Positions 1 to 8,617 are shown, counted from the stretch's first letter. The stretch is 33,956 nt of DNA from Pirellulaceae bacterium (GCA_022448315.1 JAKVCA010000001.1:84675-118630), one strand, 5' to 3'. Notes: generated by a model from the sequence alone, not told the origin. Translations and numbers: made by a program.

Positions 1-165
1 AGCGGCCACTTACAAATCACTTGGCATCGGAGAAACGGACCGATTCAAATGGCCAACCTATTGGATCTTGACGTGGAACCCCATGTTGGAGCACGCAAAA
101 AGCGGTGGACCTCTTTTAGACGACGTCCACCGCAAATTGAAAACTGGGATTTCTGGGATGCTTGA
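1..165 (+). CDS. 3' end of an unidentified gene (partial)
   Basis: Frame 1 is open from the first base to a TGA at 163-165, giving 54 residues with no start in the window. The composition looks like real protein: rich in Arg, Trp and Pro, ending with the residues ENWDFWDA. There is a basic stretch near residues 36-49 (ARKKRW, then several Arg and Pro). No membrane segment is visible and I recognise no family. It converges with the next gene, whose stop is 44 bases away on the other strand. It could be a chance open frame; the residue pattern and the lack of any competing gene here favour a true C-terminus. Confidence 0.45.
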   Translation, partial: SGHLQITWHRRNGPIQMANLLDLDVEPHVGARKKRWTSFRRRPPQIENWDFWDA

Positions 166-208
166 CCGAAATCACTCGGCCACCTCGTCGGTAGGCTCCC
201 ATGGAATC

Positions 209-646
209 CTATCGGTCAGAATCAGCTTCCCCGGAGTTTCCTGTCGTTTTTTTCTCCTCCTGACGCTGGGCTCGGCGTTTTTTCGCTTCGGAAATCCATC
301 GCTTGACTTCGTCCAGTTGCTCCACGCTCAACACGGCTTGGACGGCCTGGTCACGTTCATTCATCTTTTTTTTCAGCTCGTTTTCGATCACTTCGATTTC
401 TTCCGCATACTCCGCCTGAATTTCATAAATCCGCTCTCGTTGCTCAGAACTTACTACTCGCGCGTAATAGAGGGGCAACCTTCGCGATCCTCGTCGAGCT
501 TTGGCTTCCGTTTCCGACTTCTCCTGCAAAAGAGTCGCTTGGCTGACAGGCCCACCACGGCCAACCGCCTCTGGCGGTGGAAAAAGCAGGCCCACCACGG
601 TAAGCAGGGTGGCAGTTCCAAGAACGAACGCCGATTGTTTGGACAT
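209..646 (-). CDS. Small exported protein with charged helical domain
   Basis: This is a 145-residue protein of unknown function. The start at 646 is preferred over upstream in-frame ATGs (up to 736) because a GGAGAAG ribosome binding site lies 5 bases before it and a signal-like segment follows at once (MSKQSAFVLG, then a hydrophobic stretch to about residue 25). The mature part is highly charged. It includes a helical stretch, roughly residues 60-125, with a QRERIYEIQAEYAEEIEVIE-type pattern, and ends in a Lys/Arg/Glu-rich tail. That layout recalls Spy/CpxP-like periplasmic helical proteins common in planctomycetes, but I see no diagnostic motif, so this is only a resemblance. It is last in a minus-strand run after the lipoprotein gene, with a 138-base gap. 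Confidence 0.7.
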   Translation of the reverse strand: MSKQSAFVLGTATLLTVVGLLFPPPEAVGRGGPVSQATLLQEKSETEAKARRGSRRLPLYYARVVSSEQRERIYEIQAEYAEEIEVIENELKKKMNERDQAVQAVLSVEQLDEVKRWISEAKKRRAQRQEEKKTTGNSGEADSDR

Positions 647-784
647 CGTGACTTCTCCATGAACAGATTCATCCTGAGCTGAGTAACCCGACGTTACTCG
701 TCCCATCCATAGGTACCCGTCGTTCTGCGAAGTCACGTCCGTGCCGCAAAATTAATCTTGATTCGCTGAAATTGTCGAAGACCG

Positions 785-2095
785 TTAGCCCTCAGGTGCG
801 TTGGCGGCGGGCAAGAGAACGGGATTCAGGTCACGGTCTTCCGGCTCGAGCCCGATCACTCGGATCACCCCCAGTTCGTTATCGAAGCTGAGGGGCGTCC
901 CTGTGACTTGATGAATCGCTTCGTTCACCGGAAGCTCTAGACTCTGCTGCAGCGCCATTCTCCAAGCGTCGCATCGGGATCGGTCCCGTGCTATCCGCTG
1001 TTGGGCCGTGGTGAAGGCCGCGAACATCATGTCAGCAGCCACTCGGGGAAATTCGGGTTGGTTTCGTTTTTCATCCAACATTGTAAATCGCTCGTTCCAT
1101 GTTTCATTCCGCTCGTAAAACGGTACAGCGCTCATCTCCATGACCTGCCGCATGGTGTCAAGGTAATAGAGTTCATCGACATCAATATTCCGGGTAACCA
1201 CCAACGCTCGATCGAAGCGTTCTCGTCGGGCATCAAGAACCGTGATTTCGTCGTCGGTCAAGAGAGAGAGATACTCGCCACTCCTTACCATTTCATACAC
1301 ATGCATGCCCAGAGCTCGATCGCCTTTCCACGCCTTCCGTTCGTCGGGCCATAACTCAAGGTGTTGATTGAGCAACTCAAGGAGGGTTTCTCGAATTTCC
1401 TCCGTCGATTCCGGGTCTGTGGCAAGTTGTTGCACGCCCTTTAATGCAAACCTTCGGACTTCGACCGCCTGAAGTCGGGGGATCAGTTGCGGCGCTTTAT
1501 CAAGCTTATGAGCGAGACGCAACATCATGATCAAAGGATCGATCCCCCGCTTCGGATGAAAACGGTCAATGGCATCAGCAATCTGTACCAGCTCCATTCG
1601 CGCGAAAACTTCGGTCGCCTTCAACCATTGGAAATCGGTTCCCAAACCATGAGCGAAATCCAGTCGGAATCGGGAATCCGAAGACCGCAGGGCATCTTTC
1701 AACAAAGATCGGGGCTGTCGCTGGTCCCGCAGGAGGCTGTTCAATCCCGGAAGTGCTCTGGCAAAATCAAGATCTCGTTTCGGCCACATCCTCATCAGGC
1801 GAGTATGAAGTGAATTGATCTCATCGATCGAACCGAAACCGCCTTGGAACACGGCCGTCAAATCGTCGGCACCTCGCAGTTGCTCTTCGGCCGCTTGCAT
1901 TTGCTGAGGCAAGCCCTTCTCGGACTGGATTCGGGAAAGTTCGGTCTGCATGGCCTCATCGGGCGACTCGAAGGTTAGTTTCAAAGCCGCGTAAACAGAA
2001 AAGTCCTCGGCATTTTCATCGGCAGGCGGCGATCCACAGCCACCAAGAACCATAAGAAAGAGGGCGGTCGACTTGAAGATTGTCTTTTCGTCCAT
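785..2095 (-). CDS. Hypothetical lipoprotein
   Basis: This 436-residue protein begins MDEKTIFKST and has a hydrophobic segment ending in a lipobox (VLGGC, Cys20). It should be lipid-anchored and act in the periplasm or at a membrane. The start at 2095 is chosen over ATGs at 2107-2116 because GGAGG lies 5 bases upstream. The mature protein looks mainly helical and soluble, with many Arg/Asp/Glu/Leu residues and no second membrane segment or cofactor motif. I do not recognise a family; it is probably a lineage-specific planctomycete protein. It follows fhcB on the same strand after 108 bases, so the two may be co-transcribed, but nothing in its sequence links it to C1 metabolism. Confidence 0.8.
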   Translation of the reverse strand: MDEKTIFKSTALFLMVLGGCGSPPADENAEDFSVYAALKLTFESPDEAMQTELSRIQSEKGLPQQMQAAEEQLRGADDLTAVFQGGFGSIDEINSLHTRLMRMWPKRDLDFARALPGLNSLLRDQRQPRSLLKDALRSSDSRFRLDFAHGLGTDFQWLKATEVFARMELVQIADAIDRFHPKRGIDPLIMMLRLAHKLDKAPQLIPRLQAVEVRRFALKGVQQLATDPESTEEIRETLLELLNQHLELWPDERKAWKGDRALGMHVYEMVRSGEYLSLLTDDEITVLDARRERFDRALVVTRNIDVDELYYLDTMRQVMEMSAVPFYERNETWNERFTMLDEKRNQPEFPRVAADMMFAAFTTAQQRIARDRSRCDAWRMALQQSLELPVNEAIHQVTGTPLSFDNELGVIRVIGLEPEDRDLNPVLLPAANAPEG

Positions 2096-2100
2096 CCGTG

Positions 2101-2105
2101 CCTCC
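2101..2105 (-). promoter_or_regulatory. Ribosome binding site of the lipoprotein gene
   Basis: GGAGG on the minus strand, 5 bases before the ATG at 2095. It decides the start between several in-frame ATGs (2095, 2107, 2113, 2116). Confidence 0.6.
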
Positions 2106-2203
2106 ATACACATCAACGGTGGAAGTTTTGACTTTCATCGTTTCTGCGGGGGTTGAAACTCCGCACCAACTGTTCTTTCCCGACTAGTGACCGATCGGAA
2201 TCC

Positions 2204-3547
2204 TCAGGTCGCAAGTCCAAATTTAAGCTCACGGATTCTTTTTTCAATTCCCTTTAGAATCTCATAGTCGCTGGGATGAGGAGAATCGAATGCAGTACGC
2301 AGGGAAATGGGAACATCGTCCATTCGATATGCTGTTCCAGGAACGTTGATCCCATAAGTCGCCACACTGAAGGCAACGGCCGCACCACGCGTCGTCGGCG
2401 TTTCTTTAGGGTCGAGCGCGATGTAGGGTATGTTTGCCAGATGATTCCGTGCCGGCTGACTGAAGTTTGCTGCCGGATCACTGGCGATGATCATTGCCGC
2501 GTCCGCTTCACCACGTGCCAAAATATCAGACGCCGTGTATTCACCGGGATTGAATCGGGGATAACCACGCCCAAGGTTCACCCCAAAAGGGTACCCGGTC
2601 CGCCAAGTCACCACATTATCCGCTCCCGTGACATTGCCATGACCGCGATTCGGCTTACAAACAAAACGCGTATAGCGGTTCATGTCTCTTGTCAGAGCCA
2701 ATAGTGCTTCGCTGTTTGCGTGTTTTCCCCTCGTCATCGTCAGGCCCATGCCGAAAAAGATCACGCCGAAACGCGCAGCCTTCATCCGAGACATCAAATC
2801 GGTCCACACCTCCAAAGGTTGCCCGGTATCATGCTGGACCTGTTCTGGATCCAGCTCAATGCCTTGGGCCAGAGCACGCAGCACCCATAAGGCTTCAAAG
2901 TCCTTTCGGGGTTGAATCTGGATGAACAGATCCGCCGCTTTTGCGGACTTCGTTTTTCGCACATCAACGATGACGCATGTGCGATCCTTGCGACCGTTGG
3001 GGACAAACATCCCTTTAGGCATCAAGCTGTAACGGGTGAAGTGGCGTGGATGACTCTCCGCCGGGTTCGAACCCCAAAAAACGATCAAGTCGCCCCGATT
3101 CCGAACTTCGCCAAGAGAACATGTCACTTCGCCCACACCCTGAAAGGCCATCCCTGAGGGCCCATGACAGACACTGGTAGTCGTATCAATGTTGCTGCCT
3201 GCCCAATCGGCAATCGATACGGCAACTCGCTGGGATTCGACCGTCGTATCACTTAAGCCGTAAATCAGAGGGTAACGCGAGCGAGCGAGAATCTGTGCTG
3301 CTCGCTCAATGCCTTCATCCACTGACGCGGGCTTTCCTTCAATCAAACAACTGGGTCGATTCTCAATTTCATGGTTGAGAAACCATGCCGTACCAAGCAC
3401 GCAGGCCTTTTTTGCCTTAGTAATGTGCTGACCTTCAACGTGCAGTTCAATGTCGTCGCAAACACAACCACAGAACGTGCAGGTGGCGTCCTTGACGATC
3501 TTCAATTCGGAGGAAGCATCATTTTTGGAGGTAGATTCAGTCGCCAT
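2204..3547 (-). CDS. fhcB: Formylmethanofuran dehydrogenase subunit B-like protein (FhcB/FwdB)
   Basis: This 447-residue protein is similar to the metal/pterin-binding B subunit of formylmethanofuran dehydrogenase. In bacteria the related FhcABCD formyltransferase/hydrolase complex releases formate from formyl-tetrahydromethanopterin during C1 oxidation. Visible marks are an N-terminal cysteine cluster CTFCGCVCDD (Cys23, 26, 28, 30) with Cys49 nearby, the usual place for an Fe-S cluster, and SVCHGPSG with Cys127, near where the Mo/W ligand Cys sits in archaeal FwdB. The molybdopterin-oxidoreductase-like body follows (FWGSNPAESHPRH, IASDPAANF). The start at 3547 (MATEST) is chosen because homology begins about 20 residues later; an open frame continues to 3844 but reads as non-conserved sequence, and no strong ribosome site marks either. 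H4MPT genes are known in planctomycetes, but no fhcA, C, D or mch is adjacent here. Confidence 0.9.
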   Translation of the reverse strand: MATESTSKNDASSELKIVKDATCTFCGCVCDDIELHVEGQHITKAKKACVLGTAWFLNHEIENRPSCLIEGKPASVDEGIERAAQILARSRYPLIYGLSDTTVESQRVAVSIADWAGSNIDTTTSVCHGPSGMAFQGVGEVTCSLGEVRNRGDLIVFWGSNPAESHPRHFTRYSLMPKGMFVPNGRKDRTCVIVDVRKTKSAKAADLFIQIQPRKDFEALWVLRALAQGIELDPEQVQHDTGQPLEVWTDLMSRMKAARFGVIFFGMGLTMTRGKHANSEALLALTRDMNRYTRFVCKPNRGHGNVTGADNVVTWRTGYPFGVNLGRGYPRFNPGEYTASDILARGEADAAMIIASDPAANFSQPARNHLANIPYIALDPKETPTTRGAAVAFSVATYGINVPGTAYRMDDVPISLRTAFDSPHPSDYEILKGIEKRIRELKFGLAT

Positions 3548-3728
3548 GATAGAAACTCTGCACGGAGTCGATGGCTCGCAGACCCACCATCGGAGAACGG
3601 CTCTTTCATTCGGAGTGCCTCCGAACGTCTGCGTACGGATACCGAATCGCTTGATTATAGCTGCTAGCTCGCGGTTCCACGAAGACGAGATTGACTGTTT
3701 AGAGGCGTCGTTAACCGTCAGCGCACTT

Positions 3729-3902
3729 TTAAAGAGGAGTAACAGTCCCGGGCTCGGTGGCTCCGAGACTCCATTCTTCGACGTTTTCCAAAGTGAACTG
3801 CAATGGGTTCCTTGGCTGGGCGACAAACCAATCCGTCTCGGCAAATAAAACCCCCAAGACCATGGAACCCATCAAAAGGAGGGTGACATCAACTCGCTTC
3901 AT
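3729..3902 (-). CDS. Small exported or membrane peptide
   Basis: 57 residues starting MKRVDVTLLLMGSMVLGVLF, a good signal peptide or single membrane anchor, followed by a short polar part (WFVAQPRNPLQFTLENVEEW). The ATG at 3902 is preceded by GAGAAG about 10 bases upstream; an in-frame ATG at 3920 is less likely because the hydrophobic segment would then sit further in. It lies 181 bases upstream of fhcB and 14 bases after the stop of the coding-like frame at 3917-4165, as in a small operon. I recognise no family. The signal-like N-terminus plus spacing argue it is real, but a gene this short could be spurious. Confidence 0.45.
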   Translation of the reverse strand: MKRVDVTLLLMGSMVLGVLFAETDWFVAQPRNPLQFTLENVEEWSLGATEPGTVTPL

Positions 3903-3916
3903 TGTGAAGTTGCTTC

Positions 3917-4165
3917 TCAAATTAGGATCCGCATGAAAATGCCGAGCTCGATCACTCGGCTACCGCGGCGAAGTACGGTGACCTTCGATTTCTCTCCGGG
4001 AGTCGTCAATCGTTGCCAAGCCTGACTTGCCTGAAGTTCACCGGTGCGTTCATGAGAGTCGGGCCTGCGTTCGGACAGCCGGAATTGTGACGCATTGTCT
4101 CGATAAAAACGAGCCCTCGGCTCAAAGTTGATCAGCAGTCTTCCCCAGGATGCTGCATAAGTTCC
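3917..4165 (-). pseudogene. Coding-like frame without a usable start; possible decayed or frameshifted gene
   Basis: 82 codons are open between an in-frame TGA (4166-4168) and a TGA at 3917-3919, with protein-like composition (LLINFEPRARFYRDNASQFR early; TTPGEKSKVTVLRRGSRVIE near the end). The closing part alternates as paired beta strands, as at the end of PDZ-like or other beta domains. The frame has no ATG or GTG except an ATG six codons before the stop, and one late TTG. An ATG with a good GAGGA site 4 bases upstream lies at 4156-4158 in another frame, and a one-base change in the following GGGG run would join it to this frame. It is therefore either a frameshifted small gene, a sequencing or assembly error, or a remnant. 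No family assigned. Confidence 0.35.
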
Positions 4166-4327
4166 TCACGAAACGGCCATCGTCAACCGATGCACAAAGA
4201 ATTGACGGCCAAGAACGGGTCTGTCAGGCTGATGACTCTCGAAAAATCTCTGAAATCAGATGTATCCAGTCCCGATTGCCGAGGCCCGTTCGCCATCGCC
4301 TTATCGTCGCTCCCGTGAAAAAGCATC

Positions 4328-7132
4328 ATGTGGCATCCACTCCCATTCTTGCGATCCGCCCGACCGTGGACCCTCTGCCAACCACTTCGCCTCGCCGTTG
4401 GAGTACAGGTCCTGTGGTGCACGCTCATCTGCTCCGCTTACTCTGATCAAAACGAGAGGTTTTTCGAACGTCATGTGCGTCCCATCCTCATCGATCATTG
4501 TGTGGGCTGCCACGGACCCAATGTTCAGGAAGGTGGTCTGCGGCTTGATACGCGAACAGGTGTGTTTCAGGGCGGAGACTCAGGGCCGGCAGTGATGCCG
4601 GGTCAGGCGGAGAAGAGTCAGCTGATCACTGCGATTCGGCGGACAGAAGATCGGGCCATGCCACCCGAAGAAGCATTGGCACCCAAAGATATTGAGTCAC
4701 TTCGCCAGTGGATTGCGGATGGAGCCTTCTGGCCGTCCGACACGGACCATTCCGACAGCCTGGTCGAACAGCACTGGTCGCTGATACCGATCCGGGAACC
4801 TCGCCTCCCAGTCGACCCTGACTCAAATTGGCCTCACAAGAAAGTCGATGCATTATTGCTGAAGCGACTTGTCGATCAGCAATTGACGCCTTCACCACAG
4901 GTGAACCTACGCACCTTGATCCGCCGTCTCTCCTACGACCTGAAAGGACTACCGCCTGAGTTGGACGAGATCGAACGCGTTCTGGAGGACTCATCGCCCG
5001 ACGCCATTTCTCGGTTGGTGGATCGCTTCATGGCCTCGCCTCGCTACGGAGAACACTGGGCTCGGCACTGGATGGACGTGGCCAGGTATGCTGACAACAA
5101 GGGTTATGTTTTCTTTGAACAGCCTGAGTTTCCATGGGCATTTACTTATCGTGATTATGTCATCCGAGCACTCAATCAGGATCGACCCTATGACCGGTTT
5201 GTCATGGAACAACTGGCGGCGGATAAGCTGGACGATCTGGAATCGCCAGCCGACATGGCAGCGTTGGGTTTCATCACCGTCGGCGGCCACTTTGTCAACA
5301 ACACTCATGACATCATTGATGATCGTATTGATGTGGTGACGCGCGGGCTCATGGGCCTGACCGTGACCTGTGCACGGTGCCATGACCATAAATATGACCC
5401 TATCAGTCAGGCAGACTACTACGCGCTCTATGGTATTTTCCAGAGTTGTTCTGAACCGATTGTTCCCCCTCCCCTAAATCCGGCCACCGCCGCAGCATTG
5501 ACCGACTACAACTCGACTTTGAACGAGCGTCACCAGTCACTGATCGACTTTGTTTCTCAAAAATATGAAACGCTGATTGCGGGTTCGCGGCGTCGCGTCG
5601 ACGAATATCTCATTGCGGTTGATCGTCGTCGCACTCACCCATCGGCCGAAGAATTCATGCTGATTGCGGATCCGGAAGACATCAATCCGGCAATGATCAC
5701 GCGGTGGGAAGCTTACCTTTCTCGCACCGCAAAACCCGCCCATCCGATTTGGGGACCGTGGGCAGTGGCCTTGGAACAGACGCTTCCGCGAGAGCGGCTT
5801 GATCTTGAGTCAACGCCTGCGGAAATTGCGTCGAAATGGAATCCGTTGTTGGTTTCTCGGCTTCAGTCGGACGCTGCGAAGTCGATCGAAGACTTAGCGA
5901 ATCTCTATGGATTGTTATTCCGGGAAATTGACGATGAATGGCAGGCGATCGGAAAAACCCAAGATGCCGCGCCCTTAACGAACGCTGCCCGTGAAGCCTT
6001 ACGAATCGAAATCTACGGCAAAGACACGCCGTCAGACTTACCGCCCAAGCTGGACTGGGGTTTTCTGTCTCTGTTCCCAGATCGCGCAACACAGAACGAG
6101 TACAAGCGGCTACTCAAGTCACTTGAAGAGTGGCTTGTCGATCCTGCCGAAGCTCCCGATCGTGCCATGGCGTTGGTCGACGATGACCAACCTGAGGATG
6201 CTCGGGTTTTTCTCAGGGGAAACCCCAATCAGCTGGGCGAGCGGGTACCACGCCGTTTCCTGCAACTCCTGGACCCAAAGCAGACTGCATTCGAAGAGGG
6301 TAGCGGAAGAAAAGAACTGGCTGAGGCCATCGTGTCTCCGACCAATCCGCTTCCCGACCGTGTCCTTTCCAATCGAATTTGGATGCATCTGATGGGACAG
6401 CCCTTCGTGAATACCCCTGCCGATTTTGGACTTCGAAGCGAGCGTCCCACGCTGTCTCGGGTGATGGATCAAACGGTCGTGGAATTTCGTCGCCGCGGTC
6501 GCAGTCAAAAGGCTCTGATTCGTCATCTGGTTTTGACACGTACTTACCAGCAAGCGAGTCGGCGACGACCCGAGGCGGAAGCGATCGATCCTGAAAACCG
6601 ATTTCGTTGGAGGCAGGAACCCAAGCGGCTTCAATTTGAAGCCATGAGGGACAGCCTGTTGGTTGCAGCCAATCGACTCTCACCGCGGGTGGGTGGACCG
6701 TCTCAGGATCTGATCAACCAACTCGGACATCACCGTACGATTTATGGATTCATCAATCGCCTTGATGTCCCCCCAGTCCTGACCACGTTTGATTTTCCCA
6801 ACCCGGCAGCCACCAGCCCCATGCGGCAACGAACGACGGTGCCGCCGCAAGCTCTGTTTTGGATGAATGAACCTCATATGTTGACCATTGCAGAGGAATT
6901 GGTATCTCGACCTGACATCGTTGATTTGGCGGCCAAGGCGAAACTGGAGAAAGTCGCATTGATCCTCTGGGGTAGAACCGCGACGGATGAGGAGCTTGAA
7001 TGGGCGTTTGACTTTCTCGATGCATCTCCCGAAGACTCTTCGCGTGAAGTCGCTGGGTCCGTTTCTCCTGAAACTTGGCAAGCGCTGATTCACGCACTAC
7101 TGATGAGCAACGAAACTGTTTTTATTGACTGA
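4328..7132 (+). CDS. Planctomycete cytochrome c / DUF1549 / DUF1553 protein (PSD1 type)
   Basis: This is a 934-residue exported protein with the standard three-part layout. A signal segment (about residues 20-38) is followed by a PSCyt1 cytochrome-like domain with CVGCH at 58-62 and a distal Met in the MPPEEAL region. DUF1549 occupies roughly 165-380, with the conserved RRLSYDLKGLPP and HWARHWMDVARYADNKGY stretches, and ends in a second CxxCH (CARCH, 348-352) before DHKYDPIS. DUF1553 occupies roughly 650-900 (LPDRVLSNRIWMHLMGQPF, then FRWRQEPKRLQFEAMRDSLL). An in-frame TGA 12 bases upstream makes 4328 the only ATG start. The enzymatic role of this family is not established; it is thought to act in periplasmic redox or glycan processing. 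The DUF1501 gene follows 39 bases later, as usually seen, so the two probably form an operon. Confidence 0.95.
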   Translation: MWHPLPFLRSARPWTLCQPLRLAVGVQVLWCTLICSAYSDQNERFFERHVRPILIDHCVGCHGPNVQEGGLRLDTRTGVFQGGDSGPAVMPGQAEKSQLITAIRRTEDRAMPPEEALAPKDIESLRQWIADGAFWPSDTDHSDSLVEQHWSLIPIREPRLPVDPDSNWPHKKVDALLLKRLVDQQLTPSPQVNLRTLIRRLSYDLKGLPPELDEIERVLEDSSPDAISRLVDRFMASPRYGEHWARHWMDVARYADNKGYVFFEQPEFPWAFTYRDYVIRALNQDRPYDRFVMEQLAADKLDDLESPADMAALGFITVGGHFVNNTHDIIDDRIDVVTRGLMGLTVTCARCHDHKYDPISQADYYALYGIFQSCSEPIVPPPLNPATAAALTDYNSTLNERHQSLIDFVSQKYETLIAGSRRRVDEYLIAVDRRRTHPSAEEFMLIADPEDINPAMITRWEAYLSRTAKPAHPIWGPWAVALEQTLPRERLDLESTPAEIASKWNPLLVSRLQSDAAKSIEDLANLYGLLFREIDDEWQAIGKTQDAAPLTNAAREALRIEIYGKDTPSDLPPKLDWGFLSLFPDRATQNEYKRLLKSLEEWLVDPAEAPDRAMALVDDDQPEDARVFLRGNPNQLGERVPRRFLQLLDPKQTAFEEGSGRKELAEAIVSPTNPLPDRVLSNRIWMHLMGQPFVNTPADFGLRSERPTLSRVMDQTVVEFRRRGRSQKALIRHLVLTRTYQQASRRRPEAEAIDPENRFRWRQEPKRLQFEAMRDSLLVAANRLSPRVGGPSQDLINQLGHHRTIYGFINRLDVPPVLTTFDFPNPAATSPMRQRTTVPPQALFWMNEPHMLTIAEELVSRPDIVDLAAKAKLEKVALILWGRTATDEELEWAFDFLDASPEDSSREVAGSVSPETWQALIHALLMSNETVFID

Positions 7133-7171
7133 CCATTCCGAGCCTGCAGCGGCGTTGCGAGAGACCCCACC

Positions 7172-8617
7172 ATGAACCCATGCCCTGATGTGACCAGCCC
7201 AACCCAAGTTCCCACAAGTCGCAGGGATTGGCTCAAGCGGAGTGGTACCGGTCTGGGCCTTCTGGGTCTCGGGGGTCTATTGGCCGAAGAAACGGGCGCC
7301 TCACCGCCCGATCCACGGCCGTCTCGCACTGAAGCCATGCCACTGGCGGCCAAATCGCCTCACCACAAAGCCTCAGCGCGAAGTGTGGTTCACCTTTTTA
7401 TGAATGGTGGACCGTCACATGTCGATACATTTGATCCAAAACCCCTGTTGAACAAATACCACGGCAAGCCGCTTCCGGAAAGCCACTTGCGAACGGAACG
7501 AAAAACGGGTGCCGTGATGAAGTCACCCTTCAAATTCCAGCCTCACGGGCAATCGGGAGTGGAAGTCAGTGAGCTGTTTCCCCAAACGGCGAGGTTCGTG
7601 GATGAGATGGCCGTCATCCGGTCCATGCAGTCGGAGGTTCCAAATCATGAACCTTCACTGATGTTGATGAATTGCGGCCACAGTCGACTTCCTCGTCCAA
7701 GTATGGGTTCGTGGGTGACTTATGGCTTGGGAAGCGAAAATCAGAATTTGCCGGGATTCCTTGCCATGTGCCCGGGTGGCTATCCCATCGTATCGACCAA
7801 CAACTGGCGATCCTCGTTTCTTCCAGGGGCGTACCAGGGAACCTACCTGGATACACAGCAGACCGACATCGACAAACTGGTTGCGAATATCCGCAATCCT
7901 AAATGGTCACGAGACGTTCAGGAACGACAACTTGAACTCCTACGTCGCTTGAATCGAAACCACGCAGGAGAACGCGAGAAGGAGGCCGCTTTGGAAGCTC
8001 GTATTCAAGCTTTCGAACTTGCATTCCGCATGCAAATGGAAGCACAAGAAGCATTTGATCTCTCCCGCGAAACGCAGGCGACCCTCGATGCCTACGGCGA
8101 TACTCTTCACGGGCGACAATTGCTACTGACCCGAAGACTTGTTGAAAGGGGTGTTCGCTTCATTCAAGTCTGGTCGGGGGCGGGACAGCCTTGGGATAAT
8201 CATGACAATCTGGAAGCGCAACATCGAAAACTCAGTGGGGATTGGGATCGGCCCATTGGCGCGTTTTTGGCTGACCTCAAGCAACGCGGCCTGCTTGAAA
8301 GTACGCTCGTTATGTGGGGTGGCGAATTCGGGCGAACGCCAGTGGCGGAATTACCCGGATTAAGCGGTCGCGACCACAACCATTATGGGTTTAGTTGTTG
8401 GCTTGCCGGCGGAGGTGTTCGTGGCGGCACGACTTTTGGTGCAACGGATGACTTCGGGTTCCAGGCTCAGGAATCACCGGTTCATGTCAACGATTTGCAT
8501 GCAACGCTGCTCCATCTGCTCGGCTTGGATCATCGGCGATTGACCTATCGCTACGCAGGTCGTGACTTCCGATTAACCGATGTGGGCGGCCGAGTTCTCG
8601 AAGAACTCATCGCCTGA
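7172..8617 (+). CDS. DUF1501 protein, Tat-exported
   Basis: 481 residues with a twin-arginine signal (SRRDWLKRSG at about 16-25, then a Gly/Leu-rich hydrophobic stretch). DUF1501 marks are visible: HLFMNGGPSHVDTFDPKPLL near residues 75-95, the central VRFIQVWSGAGQPWDNHDN, then MWGGEFGRTP, and GRDHNHYGFSCWLAGGGVRG toward the end. The fold is related to the alkaline phosphatase/sulfatase superfamily, and the Asp/His positions fit metal binding, but the substrate is unknown. It follows the PSCyt1/DUF1549/DUF1553 gene after 39 bases; the two families are almost always adjacent in planctomycetes and presumably act together in the periplasm. Tat export would suit a protein that folds, perhaps with cofactor, before transport. 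Confidence 0.95.
   Translation: MNPCPDVTSPTQVPTSRRDWLKRSGTGLGLLGLGGLLAEETGASPPDPRPSRTEAMPLAAKSPHHKASARSVVHLFMNGGPSHVDTFDPKPLLNKYHGKPLPESHLRTERKTGAVMKSPFKFQPHGQSGVEVSELFPQTARFVDEMAVIRSMQSEVPNHEPSLMLMNCGHSRLPRPSMGSWVTYGLGSENQNLPGFLAMCPGGYPIVSTNNWRSSFLPGAYQGTYLDTQQTDIDKLVANIRNPKWSRDVQERQLELLRRLNRNHAGEREKEAALEARIQAFELAFRMQMEAQEAFDLSRETQATLDAYGDTLHGRQLLLTRRLVERGVRFIQVWSGAGQPWDNHDNLEAQHRKLSGDWDRPIGAFLADLKQRGLLESTLVMWGGEFGRTPVAELPGLSGRDHNHYGFSCWLAGGGVRGGTTFGATDDFGFQAQESPVHVNDLHATLLHLLGLDHRRLTYRYAGRDFRLTDVGGRVLEELIA

Noticed and set aside
3548-3844. N-terminal extension of fhcB by 99 residues
   Set aside because: The extra residues look unconserved and would overlap the 57-residue exported peptide gene; homology begins just after MATEST.
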